Assembly: GCF_002807035.1 (NCBI RefSeq)
Contig: NZ_NIUC01000002.1
Location: 1,021,267 to 1,085,266 of the forward strand
Direction: 5' to 3'
From: Algoriphagus formosus
GTDB lineage: Bacteria > Bacteroidota > Bacteroidia > Cytophagales > Cyclobacteriaceae
Length of the DNA: 64,000 bases
Part shown: positions 27,575 through 36,965 of the stretch, one piece after another
How positions within the stretch are numbered: the first letter of the stretch is position 1
How the letters are laid out: each line of letters opens with the position of its first letter
Made by a program: the position numbers and the translations under genes
Notes under the pieces: generated by a model
The model's database searches: none
What the model was told of the DNA's origin: nothing
The model's input: only the letters and a program-made list of their open reading frames with translations

Positions 27575-27613
27575 AAGAGAAAGCCGGAGGAATACCCGTG
27601 CTTTCTCTTCTTT
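27575..27613 (+). terminator. Terminator after the symporter gene
   Basis: AAGAGAAAGC (27575-27584) pairs with GCTTTCTCTT (27600-27609), followed by CTTTT. The long loop and short T-run suggest partial termination between the transport genes and the sensor genes. Confidence 0.6.
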
Positions 27614-27661
27614 TAACCTCCCAAAAGGATTATCTTAAGTGTTTGATTTGACCGAAAAACC

Positions 27662-27871
27662 ATGAAGGAAGAACGGAAAAAGCAGTTTCTCTGGGCTATT
27701 TTTATTTTTGGCCTTTTCCTACTGAACTATCCGGTGCTGGCGATTTATGACATCCCCGAGCGCTGGCTGGGCATACCTTTATTGTTTTTGATGGTCTTCG
27801 GAATTTGGCTTTTTCTAATCATAGCCATGGTAATCTTCCTTCGAAAGTCGAATTCAAAAACGGATGTTTAG
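27662..27871 (+). CDS. Small two-helix membrane protein in the acetate cluster
   Basis: This 69-aa protein has two hydrophobic segments (about 9-26 and 36-60) separated by YDIPERWLGIP and ends in a short basic tail. I do not recognise the family for certain, although it recalls small membrane proteins coded beside SSS transporters. Its stop overlaps the start of the sensor kinase gene by 8 nt, so translation is probably coupled, which suggests a partner of the kinase. Confidence 0.75.
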   Translation: MKEERKKQFLWAIFIFGLFLLNYPVLAIYDIPERWLGIPLLFLMVFGIWLFLIIAMVIFLRKSNSKTDV

Positions 27872-30599
27872 TAATCTGCTGATCATATCGTTCACCTTCG
27901 GATACTTGGCACTGTTATTTGCCATTGCATGGTTTTCGGAGAAAAAAGCCAAAACCGGCCGCAAGCTCTCCAATCATCCAGCAATCTATGCCTTGAGTCT
28001 GGCCGTATATTGTACAGCATGGACCTACTATGGATCGGTAGGAAGAGCAGCTACTCACGGACTGGATTTTTTGACCATTTACATAGGGCCAAGCCTGGCA
28101 GCACCACTTTGGTGGATCGTCTTGAGGAAGATTATCCGCATCTCGAAAGTCCAAAATATTTCTTCCATCGCTGACTTCATCGCCAGTCGCTATGGCAAAA
28201 ATGTCACTCTTGGCGGAATGGTCACTATTTTGAGTTTGGTGGGGATTTTACCTTATATCGCCATTCAGATCAAGGCGGTTTCCTCTTCCTTTCAGATGCT
28301 ACAGGATTCACAGAGTTTCGATTTGGCGATGGGAATTCCTTTTTACCAAGACACAGCCTTCTATTTATCCTTGGTCTTGGCGGCCTTTACCATTCTGTTT
28401 GGCACTCGGGCAATTGAGGCTACCGCCAAACATGAAGGAATGGTCATGGCAGTAGCTTTTGAGTCTGTCTTTAAACTCATCGCATTCTTGGCAGTAGGGG
28501 TTTTTGTTAGCTTTTTCGTTTTTGAAGGTTTTGGGGATCTCTTCAATCAAAGTGCTCAGCAAGGTCTTGATAGCCTTTTCACTCTTCAAGGTGAAAATGG
28601 TGCCATGGAGTGGTTTCTGATGGGCCTTCTATCCATGATGGCAGTTCTATTTTTACCGAGACAATTTCAAATGGGGGTCATCGAAAACAGGAGTGAAAAG
28701 CATATGGATACTGCAATGTGGCTTTTCCCACTCTACCTCCTTTTAATCAATCTATTTGTACTCCCCATCGCATTCGGTGGCATGGTGTATTTTCCGGAGG
28801 GCTTGTTTCAGTCGGATACTTTTGTCCTGGCTTTTCCACTAGCCTTGGGCGAAAAATGGCTAGCCATCCTAGTTTATCTGGGTGGATTCTCAGCTGCAAC
28901 CGGAATGATTATAGTATCTACCATCGCCCTGAGTACTATGATCAGTAATTACCTGGTGATGCCGATCTTACTTTCTTTTCCTGGATTTCAGAAAAGGAAT
29001 CAACACCGCTTGGGACAAATCTTACTTTTTTCCAGAAGACTATCCATCCTTCTAGTCATACTTGCCGCCTATTCATATTATCATCAAATCGCAGCACAAT
29101 TCACTTTGGTCTCCATTGGCCTTATTTCTTTTGTAGCCATAGCCCAATTCGCTCCTGCCCTTATCGGTGGAATCTACTGGAAGCAGGCTAGCAGAAGAGG
29201 GGCTCAAGCAGGAATTTTGGTTGGTTTTGCTATTTGGTTTTACACCTTGGTCTTACCAACTATGGTGAATGTGGGATACTTTTCGGAAAGCCTTCTACAG
29301 CATGGCCCATTTGGCTTGAGTTTTTTAAGGCCTGAGGCGCTTTTGGGACTTTCGGATCTGAGTTACATTTCTCATGGACTGTTTTTCAGCTTGGCACTGA
29401 ATATTTTCTGCTTCGTTGGAGTCAGCCTTTTTAATGTTCAGAGCTCAAAAGAGCATAATCAAGCTGTTGTTTTTGTGGATATTTTCCGGCTCAGCAAGTC
29501 GATGGATTCATCGGTAGTCTGGAAAGGACAAGCTTATTTACTGGATTTGAAAACCCTCTTGACCAATTTTCTCGGGGAAAAGAAAACCGCCAAAGCCTTG
29601 AAGGACTTCACTGCTAACACAGGAAAACAGTTGGATGAAAAGGCCTTGGCCGACCCTGAATTTGTCAATTATTCAGAGCGTCTTCTGAGTGGCGTCATCG
29701 GTGCCGCTTCTGCTCGAATCTTGGTAGCCTCTGTGGTCAAAGAGGAGGAAATCCGAATGGAAGAGGTCTTGGATATTCTCAAGGAATCCAGCGAAATCAA
29801 GGCTCTCAACAAAGAGCTAGAAGCAAAAAGCCGAGAACTCAAAAAGGCCTCTAAAAAGCTTCAGGAATTGATCCAAAAACTTCAAATCAATGATCTCCTG
29901 AAGGACGAATTTATCTCTACCGTGACCCATGAGATGAAAACACCCATCACATCCATCCGGGCATTTTCGGAGATAATAAAAGAAGATGAACTACCTGAAA
30001 AAGAGCGTAATCGATTTTTGGAAATCATCATTCAGGAAACTGAGCGAATGAGCCGATTAATCGATCAAGTGCTGGATTTGGAGCGCTTCGACTCAGGAAA
30101 GCAGAGGATGAACCTACGGGAAGTTGATCTACTTGAGCTTATTAGAGAATCTGCAGAATCAATTCGGCAGGTAATGGTTGAAAAAGGATTGAAGTTTGAG
30201 CTTCAGCTAGCTGAAAATATAAAAAAGCAAAACTTGGACCCAGACCGAATCAAGCAAGTTTTGCTGAATTTACTTTCCAATGCATCAAAATTTGCCCGCT
30301 CTGAGGTAAAAATCAAAGCTCAATTTGAAGGCAATTCCTGGACGATTTCGGTTTGGGATGATGGCCCAGGAATTCCCGCAGAGGAGACCCCTTACATCTT
30401 TGATAAGTTTTTTCAAGCCAGAAATCAAAACAGTAAGAAGCCGGTGGGAAGTGGGTTGGGGCTGGCTATTTCCAAAAAAATCATTGAATCCCATCAGGGA
30501 AAACTAAGTGTTGATCGGAAAAATGAATGGACCTACTTTGAGATCAAGCTGCCGATTTTGATTACTAAACCACAAGAAAAACTGACCCAAACACTATGA
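27864..30599 (+). CDS. SLC5-transporter-fused sensor histidine kinase (CrbS/CbrA-like)
   Basis: This 911-aa sensor has an SSS/SLC5-like membrane domain of about 12-13 helices (residues 1-530) fused to a histidine kinase. The membrane part begins with YALSLAVYCTAWTYYGSVGRAA, as in CrbS/CbrA/PutP-type sensors. A linker and coiled coil (about 630-680, LNKELEAKSRELKKASKKLQEL) lead into HisKA with His689 in VTHEMKTPITS, then the ATPase domain with NLLSNASKF, DDGPGI and GSGLGLAISKKI. In gamma-proteobacteria CrbS-CrbR switches on acs, and its position here beside the symporter and acs fits that role. The ATGA overlap with the regulator gene indicates coupled translation. Confidence 0.92.
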   Translation: MFSNLLIISFTFGYLALLFAIAWFSEKKAKTGRKLSNHPAIYALSLAVYCTAWTYYGSVGRAATHGLDFLTIYIGPSLAAPLWWIVLRKIIRISKVQNISSIADFIASRYGKNVTLGGMVTILSLVGILPYIAIQIKAVSSSFQMLQDSQSFDLAMGIPFYQDTAFYLSLVLAAFTILFGTRAIEATAKHEGMVMAVAFESVFKLIAFLAVGVFVSFFVFEGFGDLFNQSAQQGLDSLFTLQGENGAMEWFLMGLLSMMAVLFLPRQFQMGVIENRSEKHMDTAMWLFPLYLLLINLFVLPIAFGGMVYFPEGLFQSDTFVLAFPLALGEKWLAILVYLGGFSAATGMIIVSTIALSTMISNYLVMPILLSFPGFQKRNQHRLGQILLFSRRLSILLVILAAYSYYHQIAAQFTLVSIGLISFVAIAQFAPALIGGIYWKQASRRGAQAGILVGFAIWFYTLVLPTMVNVGYFSESLLQHGPFGLSFLRPEALLGLSDLSYISHGLFFSLALNIFCFVGVSLFNVQSSKEHNQAVVFVDIFRLSKSMDSSVVWKGQAYLLDLKTLLTNFLGEKKTAKALKDFTANTGKQLDEKALADPEFVNYSERLLSGVIGAASARILVASVVKEEEIRMEEVLDILKESSEIKALNKELEAKSRELKKASKKLQELIQKLQINDLLKDEFISTVTHEMKTPITSIRAFSEIIKEDELPEKERNRFLEIIIQETERMSRLIDQVLDLERFDSGKQRMNLREVDLLELIRESAESIRQVMVEKGLKFELQLAENIKKQNLDPDRIKQVLLNLLSNASKFARSEVKIKAQFEGNSWTISVWDDGPGIPAEETPYIFDKFFQARNQNSKKPVGSGLGLAISKKIIESHQGKLSVDRKNEWTYFEIKLPILITKPQEKLTQTL

Positions 30600-30952
30600 G
30601 TAAGATACTAATCGTCGATGACGAACCGAATATTCTCCTGTCACTGGAATACCTCTTGAAAAAAGATGGACATCGCGTTTTTATCGCTCGTGATGGAGAA
30701 GAGGCCATTGGCATAGTGGACAAGGATTCCCCAAGTCTGGTTATTTTGGATATTATGATGCCCAAAGTAGACGGCTACGAGGTCTGTAAATACATCAAAA
30801 ATCAGGACCCATCTGTCAAGGTGATCTTTCTTTCTGCAAAAAGTAAGGAACAAGATATTCAGAAGGGACTGGCTATCGGGGCGGATTTATATTTGACCAA
30901 ACCCTTTGTCAATAAAGACTTGGTAGCAAAAGTAAAAGCAATATTGAACTAA
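30596..30952 (+). CDS. Single-domain response regulator (receiver only)
   Basis: This 118-aa protein is a CheY-like receiver and nothing more. It has the acidic pair DDE (8-10), phospho-acceptor Asp52 in LDIMMPKVDGYE, Ser80 in FLSAKS and Lys102 in LTKPF. It is surely the partner of the fused kinase (ATGA overlap). It lacks the LuxR-type output domain of CrbR or the sigma-54 domain of CbrB, so it must act through another protein. Confidence 0.95.
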   Translation: MSKILIVDDEPNILLSLEYLLKKDGHRVFIARDGEEAIGIVDKDSPSLVILDIMMPKVDGYEVCKYIKNQDPSVKVIFLSAKSKEQDIQKGLAIGADLYLTKPFVNKDLVAKVKAILN

Positions 30953-30978
30953 TTAAATAAACCTAAAAATAAAAACCC

Positions 30979-32871
30979 ATGAGCGATCGATTGCATACCC
31001 TGAGCGGGTACCTCTACGAATATCAAAAAAGTGTGAGCCAGCCTGAGGAATTTTGGGCAAGAATTGCCGATTCATTTTTCTGGAGAAAACGCTGGAACAA
31101 AACGCTGGAATGGAACTTTGAAAAGCCAGACGTGAAGTGGTTTGCAGGAGGAAAGTTGAACATCACTGAGAATATTTTCGAGAGACAACTTTTTACCCAT
31201 GCAGATCAGGCTGCCATCATTTGGGAGCCAAATGATCCCAATGAAGAAACACGGACCCTAACTTATCGGGAATTATATGAAGAAGTGAATCGATTTTCCA
31301 ATGCTCTCAAGTCCAAGGGTATCCAAAAGGGAGATCGGGTCATTATCTACATGCCCATGGTGCCCGAGGCAGCGGTGGCTATGCTGGCCTGCGCCCGAAT
31401 TGGTGCCATTCATTCCGTTGTTTTTGCAGGTTTTAGTGCTTCAGCGCTAGCCGATAGAATCATCGATTGTAAAGCAAAGGCTGTTTTGACATCTGATGGA
31501 AATTTCCGAGGAGCGAAGAAAATTCCTGTCAAAGCCGTCGTTGACGAAGCCTTGGAAAAAGCCTCCGTCGAAAGTGTCATTGTCTATCAGCGTACCAATC
31601 AAGAGGTGACCATGAAAGAAGGTCGAGACTTTTGGTGGCATGAAGTGGTAGCAAACGAATCTACTGAAAACAAAGCCGAAGAGATGGATTCTGAGGACAT
31701 GCTATTTATCCTTTACACTTCCGGATCGACAGGTAAGCCCAAAGGCGTGGTCCATACGACAGGTGGATACATGGTTTATACCAAATATTCATTTGAAAAC
31801 GTATTCCAATACTCCCCCGGTGATGTTTATTGGTGTACCGCTGATATTGGTTGGATCACAGGTCACTCTTACATCGTCTACGGTCCATTATTGGCGGGGG
31901 CTACTACCTTGATGTTTGAAGGTGTACCGACATTTCCGGATGCGGGACGCTTCTGGCAAGTGGTAGAGAAGCATCAAGTGAATCAGTTTTACACTGCCCC
32001 GACTGCAATTCGTGCTTTACAGGCCTACGGAACTGAGCCCATTGAAGGCAATGATCTTAGCTCGCTAAAGGTCCTTGGGTCGGTCGGAGAGCCAATCAAT
32101 GAAGAAGCTTGGCACTGGTATCACACCCATGTCGGAAAAGGAAAGTGCCCGATCGTAGACACTTGGTGGCAAACAGAGACGGGAGGAATCATGGTGTCTC
32201 CACTAGCTGGAATTACCCCAACAAAACCCGCCTATGCCACGCTTCCACTACCAGGAATACAACTCACCATCGTGGATGCCGATGGGAAAGAACTCACCGG
32301 AAATGGAGTAGAGGGAAATCTTTGCATCAAATTCCCTTGGCCATCGATGATTCGTACGACCTACGGAGACCATGAGCGATGCAAGCAAACTTACTTCTCT
32401 ACCTACAAGGGGATGTACTTCACCGGAGACGGCGTAAAACGAGATCATGATGGATATTACCGAATTTTGGGCCGTGTGGATGATGTAATCAATGTCTCCG
32501 GACATCGAATGGGTACAGCCGAAGTGGAAAACGCCATCAATGAGCACCCACTTGTCATAGAATCAGCAGTGGTCGGGTATCCGCACGAGGTCAAAGGTCA
32601 AGGAATCTATGCCTATGTGATCTGCGATATGAAAAACCGAACCGAAGAAAATTTGGTAGCTGAAATCAAGGATACAGTCTCCAAAATAATCGGACCGATA
32701 GCTAAACCGGATAAAATCCAAATCGTCCCTGGCCTTCCAAAAACCCGATCTGGTAAAATTATGCGTAGAATTCTTCGAAAAGTAGCAGAAGGTGTCACCG
32801 AAAATATGGGAGATACCAGTACTTTGCTTGACCCGGAAGTAGTCGAGAAAATCATAGAAGGAAGGAAATAA
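30979..32871 (+). CDS. acs: Acetyl-coenzyme A synthetase
   Basis: Acs activates acetate to acetyl-CoA via acetyl-AMP, the high-affinity route for growth on acetate. The 630-aa length is normal. The AMP-binding signature is ILYTSGSTGKPKGVVHT, followed by the WWQTETGG aryl/acyl pocket, YFTGDGVKRDHDGYY and the hinge region GRVDDVINVSGHRMGTAEVE. The C-terminal TRSGKIMRR has the lysine that is acetylated in homologues to switch the enzyme off. It lies 26 nt after the response regulator gene, within the same cluster. Confidence 0.97.
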   Translation: MSDRLHTLSGYLYEYQKSVSQPEEFWARIADSFFWRKRWNKTLEWNFEKPDVKWFAGGKLNITENIFERQLFTHADQAAIIWEPNDPNEETRTLTYRELYEEVNRFSNALKSKGIQKGDRVIIYMPMVPEAAVAMLACARIGAIHSVVFAGFSASALADRIIDCKAKAVLTSDGNFRGAKKIPVKAVVDEALEKASVESVIVYQRTNQEVTMKEGRDFWWHEVVANESTENKAEEMDSEDMLFILYTSGSTGKPKGVVHTTGGYMVYTKYSFENVFQYSPGDVYWCTADIGWITGHSYIVYGPLLAGATTLMFEGVPTFPDAGRFWQVVEKHQVNQFYTAPTAIRALQAYGTEPIEGNDLSSLKVLGSVGEPINEEAWHWYHTHVGKGKCPIVDTWWQTETGGIMVSPLAGITPTKPAYATLPLPGIQLTIVDADGKELTGNGVEGNLCIKFPWPSMIRTTYGDHERCKQTYFSTYKGMYFTGDGVKRDHDGYYRILGRVDDVINVSGHRMGTAEVENAINEHPLVIESAVVGYPHEVKGQGIYAYVICDMKNRTEENLVAEIKDTVSKIIGPIAKPDKIQIVPGLPKTRSGKIMRRILRKVAEGVTENMGDTSTLLDPEVVEKIIEGRK

Positions 32872-32913
32872 GTCCTCGATCTTGTTTCTTGTGTCTAACT
32901 TCTAGCCTCTAGC

Positions 32914-34845
32914 ATGAATGTTATTATCAATCGGGTAGCCGAATTTCTCAGAAAGCATCCTCCTTTTTCATTTTTGGAAGAGGGGGACTTGCTATCTATA
33001 GCCCAATCGGTGGAGATTAGCTACCTGTCTAAAGATGAGTGGTTATTTCATCAGGGAGAGCCTGCCAGGCCCCATTTTTTCATCCTCAAAGAAGGCCAAA
33101 TCATGCTTCAAGAAGCTGGTGAAATCCGGGAATACTGTGATGTGGGCGATGTGTTTGGAATATTGGCTTTGTTGGGAAAAAGACCCTACGTGCTTGACGC
33201 CCTTGCAGGAGAGAATTGCCTTATCTATTCGATACCGGTAGCTATTTTTGAAAAGCTTTTGGAGAAAAACCCGAAGGTTTCGCTCTATTTTGCTGCTGGC
33301 TTTGCTGCGGGACAGGTGGTATTCAAAGCGGATTTGGAAAAGGGGCAGGAGGCCCGAATGGAATTTAGCCGCAAATCTGAGGACCATTCATTGTTGATTT
33401 TTTCAGGGCAGAGTGCCTTCCGAATTTCCAAAAATGTACTGACTTGCCAGCCAGAAAACACCATCCGAGAAGCAGCTCAGCTCATGGATGAGCGTCAAGT
33501 CAGTAGTATTATTATCTGCAACGAGCAAGGATATCCGCTTGGAATCATCACTGATAAGGATTTACGAAGTAAAGTGCTTTCAAAAGGTATTTCTCCTGAT
33601 AAACCCTGTTCGGAGATCATGTCTAGCCCGGTGATTACTAGAAAACCGGATACGGCTTTTGCTGATCTATACCTCAGCATGATCAAAAACCGCCTTCACC
33701 ACCTCATACTCACTGAAGATGGCACAGCAGAAAGTCCCGTGTCTGGAATTCTTTCCGATCATGATATTTTACTTTCCATGGGCAACTCTCCTGCAGTGCT
33801 GATTCATGCCCTCAACAATGCCAGCACCATTGAAGAAATGGCCCAAATCCGAGATCGTGCAGAAACTATGCTCCGCTACTATCTAGAAAATGAGGTGGCC
33901 ATGGATTTCGTAGCGGGCGTGATGACGGAAATAAATGATGTCATCATTCAGCAAGCCATTGCTTTTGGCAAAAAACACCTAAGCAAAGACTATTCGGAAA
34001 TGGAAGAGGTGCCATTTGCTTTTCTCTCATTAGGCTCAGAAGGAAGGGAAGAACAGTTGCTTCGCACCGATCAGGATAATGCCATACTTTATGGGAATGT
34101 AGAAGCTGACCTTAAAGAAAAAGCACAAGAATACTTTCAGCATTTGGGCAGCTATGTGGTAGAGGCCATGCTTACTTGCGGATTTAGCGCCTGCCCGGCA
34201 AATATCATGGCTTCCAATGCAGATTTAGTTTTACCCCTTTCGAAATGGAAAGCCAAATTTTCCGAATGGGTTCTTCATCCGAGCCCGGAAGCCTTACTGA
34301 GATCATCCATCTTCTTTGATTTTAGAGTGATTTCTGGCAGTTTGGCTCTCGGTGATGAGTTGAGTTTTCATGTCTTTGAGGAAATTAAAAAGAAGCCAGT
34401 CTTTTTAAATTTCTTAGCAAAAAATGCGCTCCAAAACCCTCCACCGTTGGGTTTCTTTCGAAACTTTCTGGTCGAAAAATCAGGTGAGCATCGGGATCAA
34501 TTTGACATCAAAGCCCGGGCAATGATGCCGCTTACCGATTTGGCCAGGCTTCTTGTGTTGTATCATGGCGTATCGGGTATTAACAATACCTTCAAACGAT
34601 TCGAAAAACTTGCTGAGATAGAACCCAACTACCAGGAGCTTTTTACCCAAGCAGCCAAAGCCTATGAAATTCTGATGCGCATGCGAGCCATTGAAGGTCT
34701 TCAAAATGGCAATAGTGGACGCTATATTGCTCCCGAAAAATTGGGGAAAATACAACGCCAGCTTCTCAAAAATACCTTTGGCCCTATCGGAGAGCTTCAG
34801 GATATTATCCAGGTCAGATTCCAACTTGACTTCTTCCGCTCATGA
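32914..34845 (+). CDS. cNMP-binding/CBS/DUF294 nucleotidyltransferase-like protein
   Basis: This 643-aa cytoplasmic protein has four parts: a cyclic-nucleotide-binding fold (about 15-125), two CBS domains (about 170-290), a DUF294 putative nucleotidyltransferase (about 330-460) and the DUF294 C-terminal substrate-binding domain. The nucleotidyltransferase motif LGSEGREEQLLRTDQDNA keeps the G-S and the two Asp ligands, as in GlnD-like enzymes. Homologues commonly sit with VC_2705 symporters and acs, so a regulatory role, perhaps nucleotidylation of a transport or enzyme partner in response to cAMP or adenylate levels, is inferred. It overlaps the next gene by 4 nt (ATGA). Confidence 0.88.
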   Translation: MNVIINRVAEFLRKHPPFSFLEEGDLLSIAQSVEISYLSKDEWLFHQGEPARPHFFILKEGQIMLQEAGEIREYCDVGDVFGILALLGKRPYVLDALAGENCLIYSIPVAIFEKLLEKNPKVSLYFAAGFAAGQVVFKADLEKGQEARMEFSRKSEDHSLLIFSGQSAFRISKNVLTCQPENTIREAAQLMDERQVSSIIICNEQGYPLGIITDKDLRSKVLSKGISPDKPCSEIMSSPVITRKPDTAFADLYLSMIKNRLHHLILTEDGTAESPVSGILSDHDILLSMGNSPAVLIHALNNASTIEEMAQIRDRAETMLRYYLENEVAMDFVAGVMTEINDVIIQQAIAFGKKHLSKDYSEMEEVPFAFLSLGSEGREEQLLRTDQDNAILYGNVEADLKEKAQEYFQHLGSYVVEAMLTCGFSACPANIMASNADLVLPLSKWKAKFSEWVLHPSPEALLRSSIFFDFRVISGSLALGDELSFHVFEEIKKKPVFLNFLAKNALQNPPPLGFFRNFLVEKSGEHRDQFDIKARAMMPLTDLARLLVLYHGVSGINNTFKRFEKLAEIEPNYQELFTQAAKAYEILMRMRAIEGLQNGNSGRYIAPEKLGKIQRQLLKNTFGPIGELQDIIQVRFQLDFFRS

Positions 34846-35510
34846 GCTGGTGGCCATTTAGACCGGAGGAAAAAAAAGAGTCATTTGTGGAAGAATATTT
34901 GGCTCTTTTTAAATCGTCTATTCCTCCAATCCGAAAAATCAATCAACTGGAGTTCATTGTCTTAGATACTGAGACCACAGGCTTGGATGTCAAAAAAGAT
35001 CATATCATTTCCTTTGGTGCGGTAAAAATCAAACAGGGAAAAATCCGGGTAGATTCAGCAATTGAACTTTATCCGGAGTCTTCAAAAAGCCTCGCAAATA
35101 CCGCGAAAATTCATGGCTTGATCAACCGGGAAAACCTGCTCAGTCCAAAGACTTTCAGCCAAAAACTATTGAGCTATCTGGGCTCAGGAATAATCGTTGG
35201 GCATCATGTGAATTTTGATCTGGAAATGCTTCAAAAAATATCCTCACCTTTTGGCTTGAAGAGTTTTCCCAATCCACATTTGGATACATTGGACCTTGCT
35301 GTCCGACTGGAGTACGGACCACATATCAACTGGAATGAAATACCGATGCGGGAATTCGGGCTAGACCAACTTTGTGAGCGATATCAAATTCAAACTGAAG
35401 ACCGACACACCGCTGCTGGTGATGCTTTTTTGACAGCCCAGCTTTTAATCAAAATGCTCAAGTCCGCCGAGACAAAAGGAATAGACAGCTTTGGAAAGCT
35501 TTTTCGCTAA
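34842..35510 (+). CDS. DnaQ-like 3'-5' exonuclease
   Basis: This 222-aa DEDDh exonuclease of the PolC/epsilon type has ExoI VLDTETTGLD, ExoII HHVNFDLEML and ExoIII HTAAGDAFLTA with the catalytic histidine. The extra N-terminal 35 residues (WWPFRPEEKKESF) are basic and aromatic. It is the last gene of the acetate cluster and is translationally coupled to the DUF294 gene; this pairing is common but unexplained. It may degrade nucleic acids or small nucleotides. Its stop codon abuts the next convergent gene without any gap. Confidence 0.9.
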   Translation: MSWWPFRPEEKKESFVEEYLALFKSSIPPIRKINQLEFIVLDTETTGLDVKKDHIISFGAVKIKQGKIRVDSAIELYPESSKSLANTAKIHGLINRENLLSPKTFSQKLLSYLGSGIIVGHHVNFDLEMLQKISSPFGLKSFPNPHLDTLDLAVRLEYGPHINWNEIPMREFGLDQLCERYQIQTEDRHTAAGDAFLTAQLLIKMLKSAETKGIDSFGKLFR

Positions 35511-36911
35511 TTACTTCCAGACTATATCAACTTTCCCTTCGATCAGCATGTGAATAAGCAATTCATCGACTAAAGGATAAAATCCTCCGGGTGCTAGACT
35601 CAAATCCTCCAAGCGAAGATCTGCAATGGGAGTTTCTAGTTTTAGTTGTCCCTGAAAAGAGTCTAAAGTGCTCTGCAATAATTCATCGATCGGAAACCTT
35701 GCCTGTCTTTCTATCCTTCGGATAATCTTTCCCTTTTTGAAAGCTACCGCCCACTTTACTTTGGTACTTTCTGTGACCACTTTGAAGTTAATATCTTGTA
35801 GCTCTAACTGCTGCTCCACTTGATCAAAAGAGGGTTTACCTACCACGTAGATCTCTCCATCCAACTGTTCCCCATCTGATCGGATAGCCAAAAAGTCTGC
35901 TCGAACCATAAGCAACTCACCAAAAGGACCGGTCTGCAGATTGGATAGCTGCATGGTGGTTTTTTTATCCACTCGGATAGGCGAACTGCCTAAGAAATTA
36001 CCCAGTTCCTGATCGAGAAATTCATATCCTATGCCGATAGGAACTCGGGCTGAAACAAGGTTTTTTTCCTCTCTTCGCTGAGTCAAATTCGGAAGTGGAA
36101 AAGCTCTCGAAGGCTTTGCCTCCACTGGGTGGCTTTGAATTTTTCCCTTCAAACCTAAGAACAAATCCAGCGCATTATTCCCAGAAAACTGCTCATCAAA
36201 ACCTACTTCTTGAGGCTGAATCGAGAATGCTAGGTTTTGGTTTTCCCAACTCACCTCAAAAGGCTTTCCTACCTGCTGCCAAAGAATATCAATCCAGGGT
36301 TTCAATTGAACCAATTCCCGCTCAGGGCCTAGATTCATCGCTGCCCAACGCCGGATTTGACGCTCAAGCGTGCCAGTCAAGTCCAGTTCTATGCCCAAAA
36401 CTTCCAGAGTCAAATCTCCACCGAGCTCAACCAGTTCAAAATCGTGGACCGATAGAGACCAATTAGGGTTGACCTCAGGATTGATTCGAATCAAAGGCGC
36501 AAAATTCTCGTCCAAAGGAACCCTTCTCCTGAAAAGGCTCCCAAGTCCTCCTTGGTTCAAGCCGACTTCCCCCTGTATTTGCAAGGGAATTCTCAATTCT
36601 AAATGCTCCTTGCTTAAGGTCTTCCAGGTTACCTTTCCAGCCCGTCTAATCTGCAGATTGCCCTCCAAACCATTTCCCAAGTCTAAATCATCTTCTTCTA
36701 CCAGGATTTGAGGAAGCTGTGAATTGATCAAGCGGTCGAAAGACGCCCCCGGCATTTGTGCAGGTAGGGATACTTCCGATAGGGCCTCCGGTACAGTCGG
36801 AGAAGCTCCTGGACTTGATATATCTAAACTTTTACAGGAAAAGAAGAAAAATAAGGAACTTATTAGAAGCAGACTGTATTTTTGCAAATATGTTGCGTTT
36901 TTAATTCGCAT
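35511..36911 (-). CDS. DUF4403 family lipoprotein
   Basis: This 466-aa envelope protein has a lipoprotein signal (residues 1-26, lipobox LFFFFSC). The repeated LPAQMP...LINSQLPQILVEEDDLDLG and VPIGIGYEFLDQELGNFL parts resemble DUF4403, a TULIP/BPI-like lipid-binding fold duplicated in one protein. It could move or hold lipids in the periplasm, but no function is proven. I start at the ATG 36911; the upstream TTG at 36932 adds residues before a clear signal peptide. Confidence 0.82.
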   Translation of the reverse strand: MRIKNATYLQKYSLLLISSLFFFFSCKSLDISSPGASPTVPEALSEVSLPAQMPGASFDRLINSQLPQILVEEDDLDLGNGLEGNLQIRRAGKVTWKTLSKEHLELRIPLQIQGEVGLNQGGLGSLFRRRVPLDENFAPLIRINPEVNPNWSLSVHDFELVELGGDLTLEVLGIELDLTGTLERQIRRWAAMNLGPERELVQLKPWIDILWQQVGKPFEVSWENQNLAFSIQPQEVGFDEQFSGNNALDLFLGLKGKIQSHPVEAKPSRAFPLPNLTQRREEKNLVSARVPIGIGYEFLDQELGNFLGSSPIRVDKKTTMQLSNLQTGPFGELLMVRADFLAIRSDGEQLDGEIYVVGKPSFDQVEQQLELQDINFKVVTESTKVKWAVAFKKGKIIRRIERQARFPIDELLQSTLDSFQGQLKLETPIADLRLEDLSLAPGGFYPLVDELLIHMLIEGKVDIVWK

Positions 36912-36965
36912 GAAGGAGTAGTAAATTTTCAATTGAGATTCAGGTCAAAATTAGGAGAATAACGT

